Assembly: GCA_035289205.1 (NCBI GenBank)
Contig: DATDXV010000023.1
Coordinates: forward strand, 1-5,433
DNA length: 5,433 nt
Reading direction: 5' to 3'
Source: DATDXV01 sp035289205
GTDB taxonomy: Archaea; Aenigmatarchaeota; Aenigmatarchaeia; Aenigmatarchaeales; DATDXV01
Under the pieces are notes generated by a model. The model was not told where the DNA came from and made no database searches. It saw only the letters and a list, made by a program, of their open reading frames with translations. A program made the translations under genes and the position numbers. Shown piece after piece: positions 5,369 to 5,433 of the stretch; position 1 is the stretch's first letter; each line of letters starts with the position of its first letter.

Positions 5369-5390
5369 CTATTTCTAATACAACTAATTT

Positions 5391-5433
5391 ATGAAGAGCC
5401 CAAAAAATATGCAGAGCGGTTGGCAGAGAGGTT
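5391..5433 (+). CDS. Start of an unidentified gene, truncated by the window end
   Basis: An ATG at 5391 opens a frame that stays open for all 14 codons to the window edge (beginning MKSPKNMQSGWQRG). It follows a TATA-like box at the same spacing seen for the leaderless genes in this window. A second in-frame ATG lies at 5409. The fragment is too short to recognise a family. It would be transcribed divergently from rtcA across a 99-bp spacer. Confidence 0.4.
   Translation, partial: MKSPKNMQSGWQRG

Noticed and set aside
5411..5433. tRNA-like GAGCGGTTGG motif at the window end
   Set aside because: It recalls a D-loop, but no matching acceptor stem precedes it, and the sequence ends before any fold could be tested. 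An open frame with a promoter explains it better.

Overview
This window looks archaeal. Several genes have no Shine-Dalgarno sequence and instead have an AT-rich TATA-like box about 25-27 nt before the start codon, which is the layout of leaderless archaeal transcripts. Arg is mostly AGA/AGG, Ile is often ATA, genes are packed with 4-17 bp overlaps, and an RNA 3'-phosphate cyclase sits beside a very short Hsp20. A small-genome (DPANN-type, for example Micrarchaeota-like) archaeon would fit, but the lineage cannot be fixed from this sequence alone.

Positions 3-2356 (+ strand) hold a tight nucleotide-sugar cassette: the 3' end of rfbB/rmlB (dTDP-glucose 4,6-dehydratase), an RmlC-like cupin, an rfbD/rmlD-type reductase and a short rfbA/rmlA-type thymidylyltransferase. 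They overlap by 8, 4 and 4 bp and are almost certainly one transcript. Together they would convert glucose-1-phosphate to dTDP-4-keto-6-deoxyglucose and on to dTDP-L-rhamnose or a close relative, for a surface glycan or glycoprotein. The cupin is atypical: it has a complete HxH...E...H metal-binding pattern and a tail resembling FdtA/WxcM 3,4-ketoisomerases, so the end product may not be plain L-rhamnose.

Positions 2354-3952 (+) form a second unit with its own promoter: a four- or five-helix membrane methyltransferase of the isoprenylcysteine carboxyl methyltransferase (ICMT) family, then 4 bp later an extended short-chain dehydrogenase (sugar epimerase/3-beta-HSD type) with an aromatic, basic C-terminal tail. 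The pairing suggests modification of a membrane-bound lipid or lipid-linked sugar, but the substrate is unknown.

Positions 3954-5291 hold a 100-residue Hsp20 on + and an RtcA-type RNA 3'-terminal phosphate cyclase on -. Their 3' ends overlap by 17 bp. Upstream of rtcA, a 99-bp divergent spacer (5292-5390) carries TATA-like boxes for both directions and a 10-bp palindrome. An unidentified + strand gene appears to begin at 5391 and runs off the window. There is no gene-free stretch over 300 bp, and I see no CRISPR array, insertion sequence, tRNA or rRNA.
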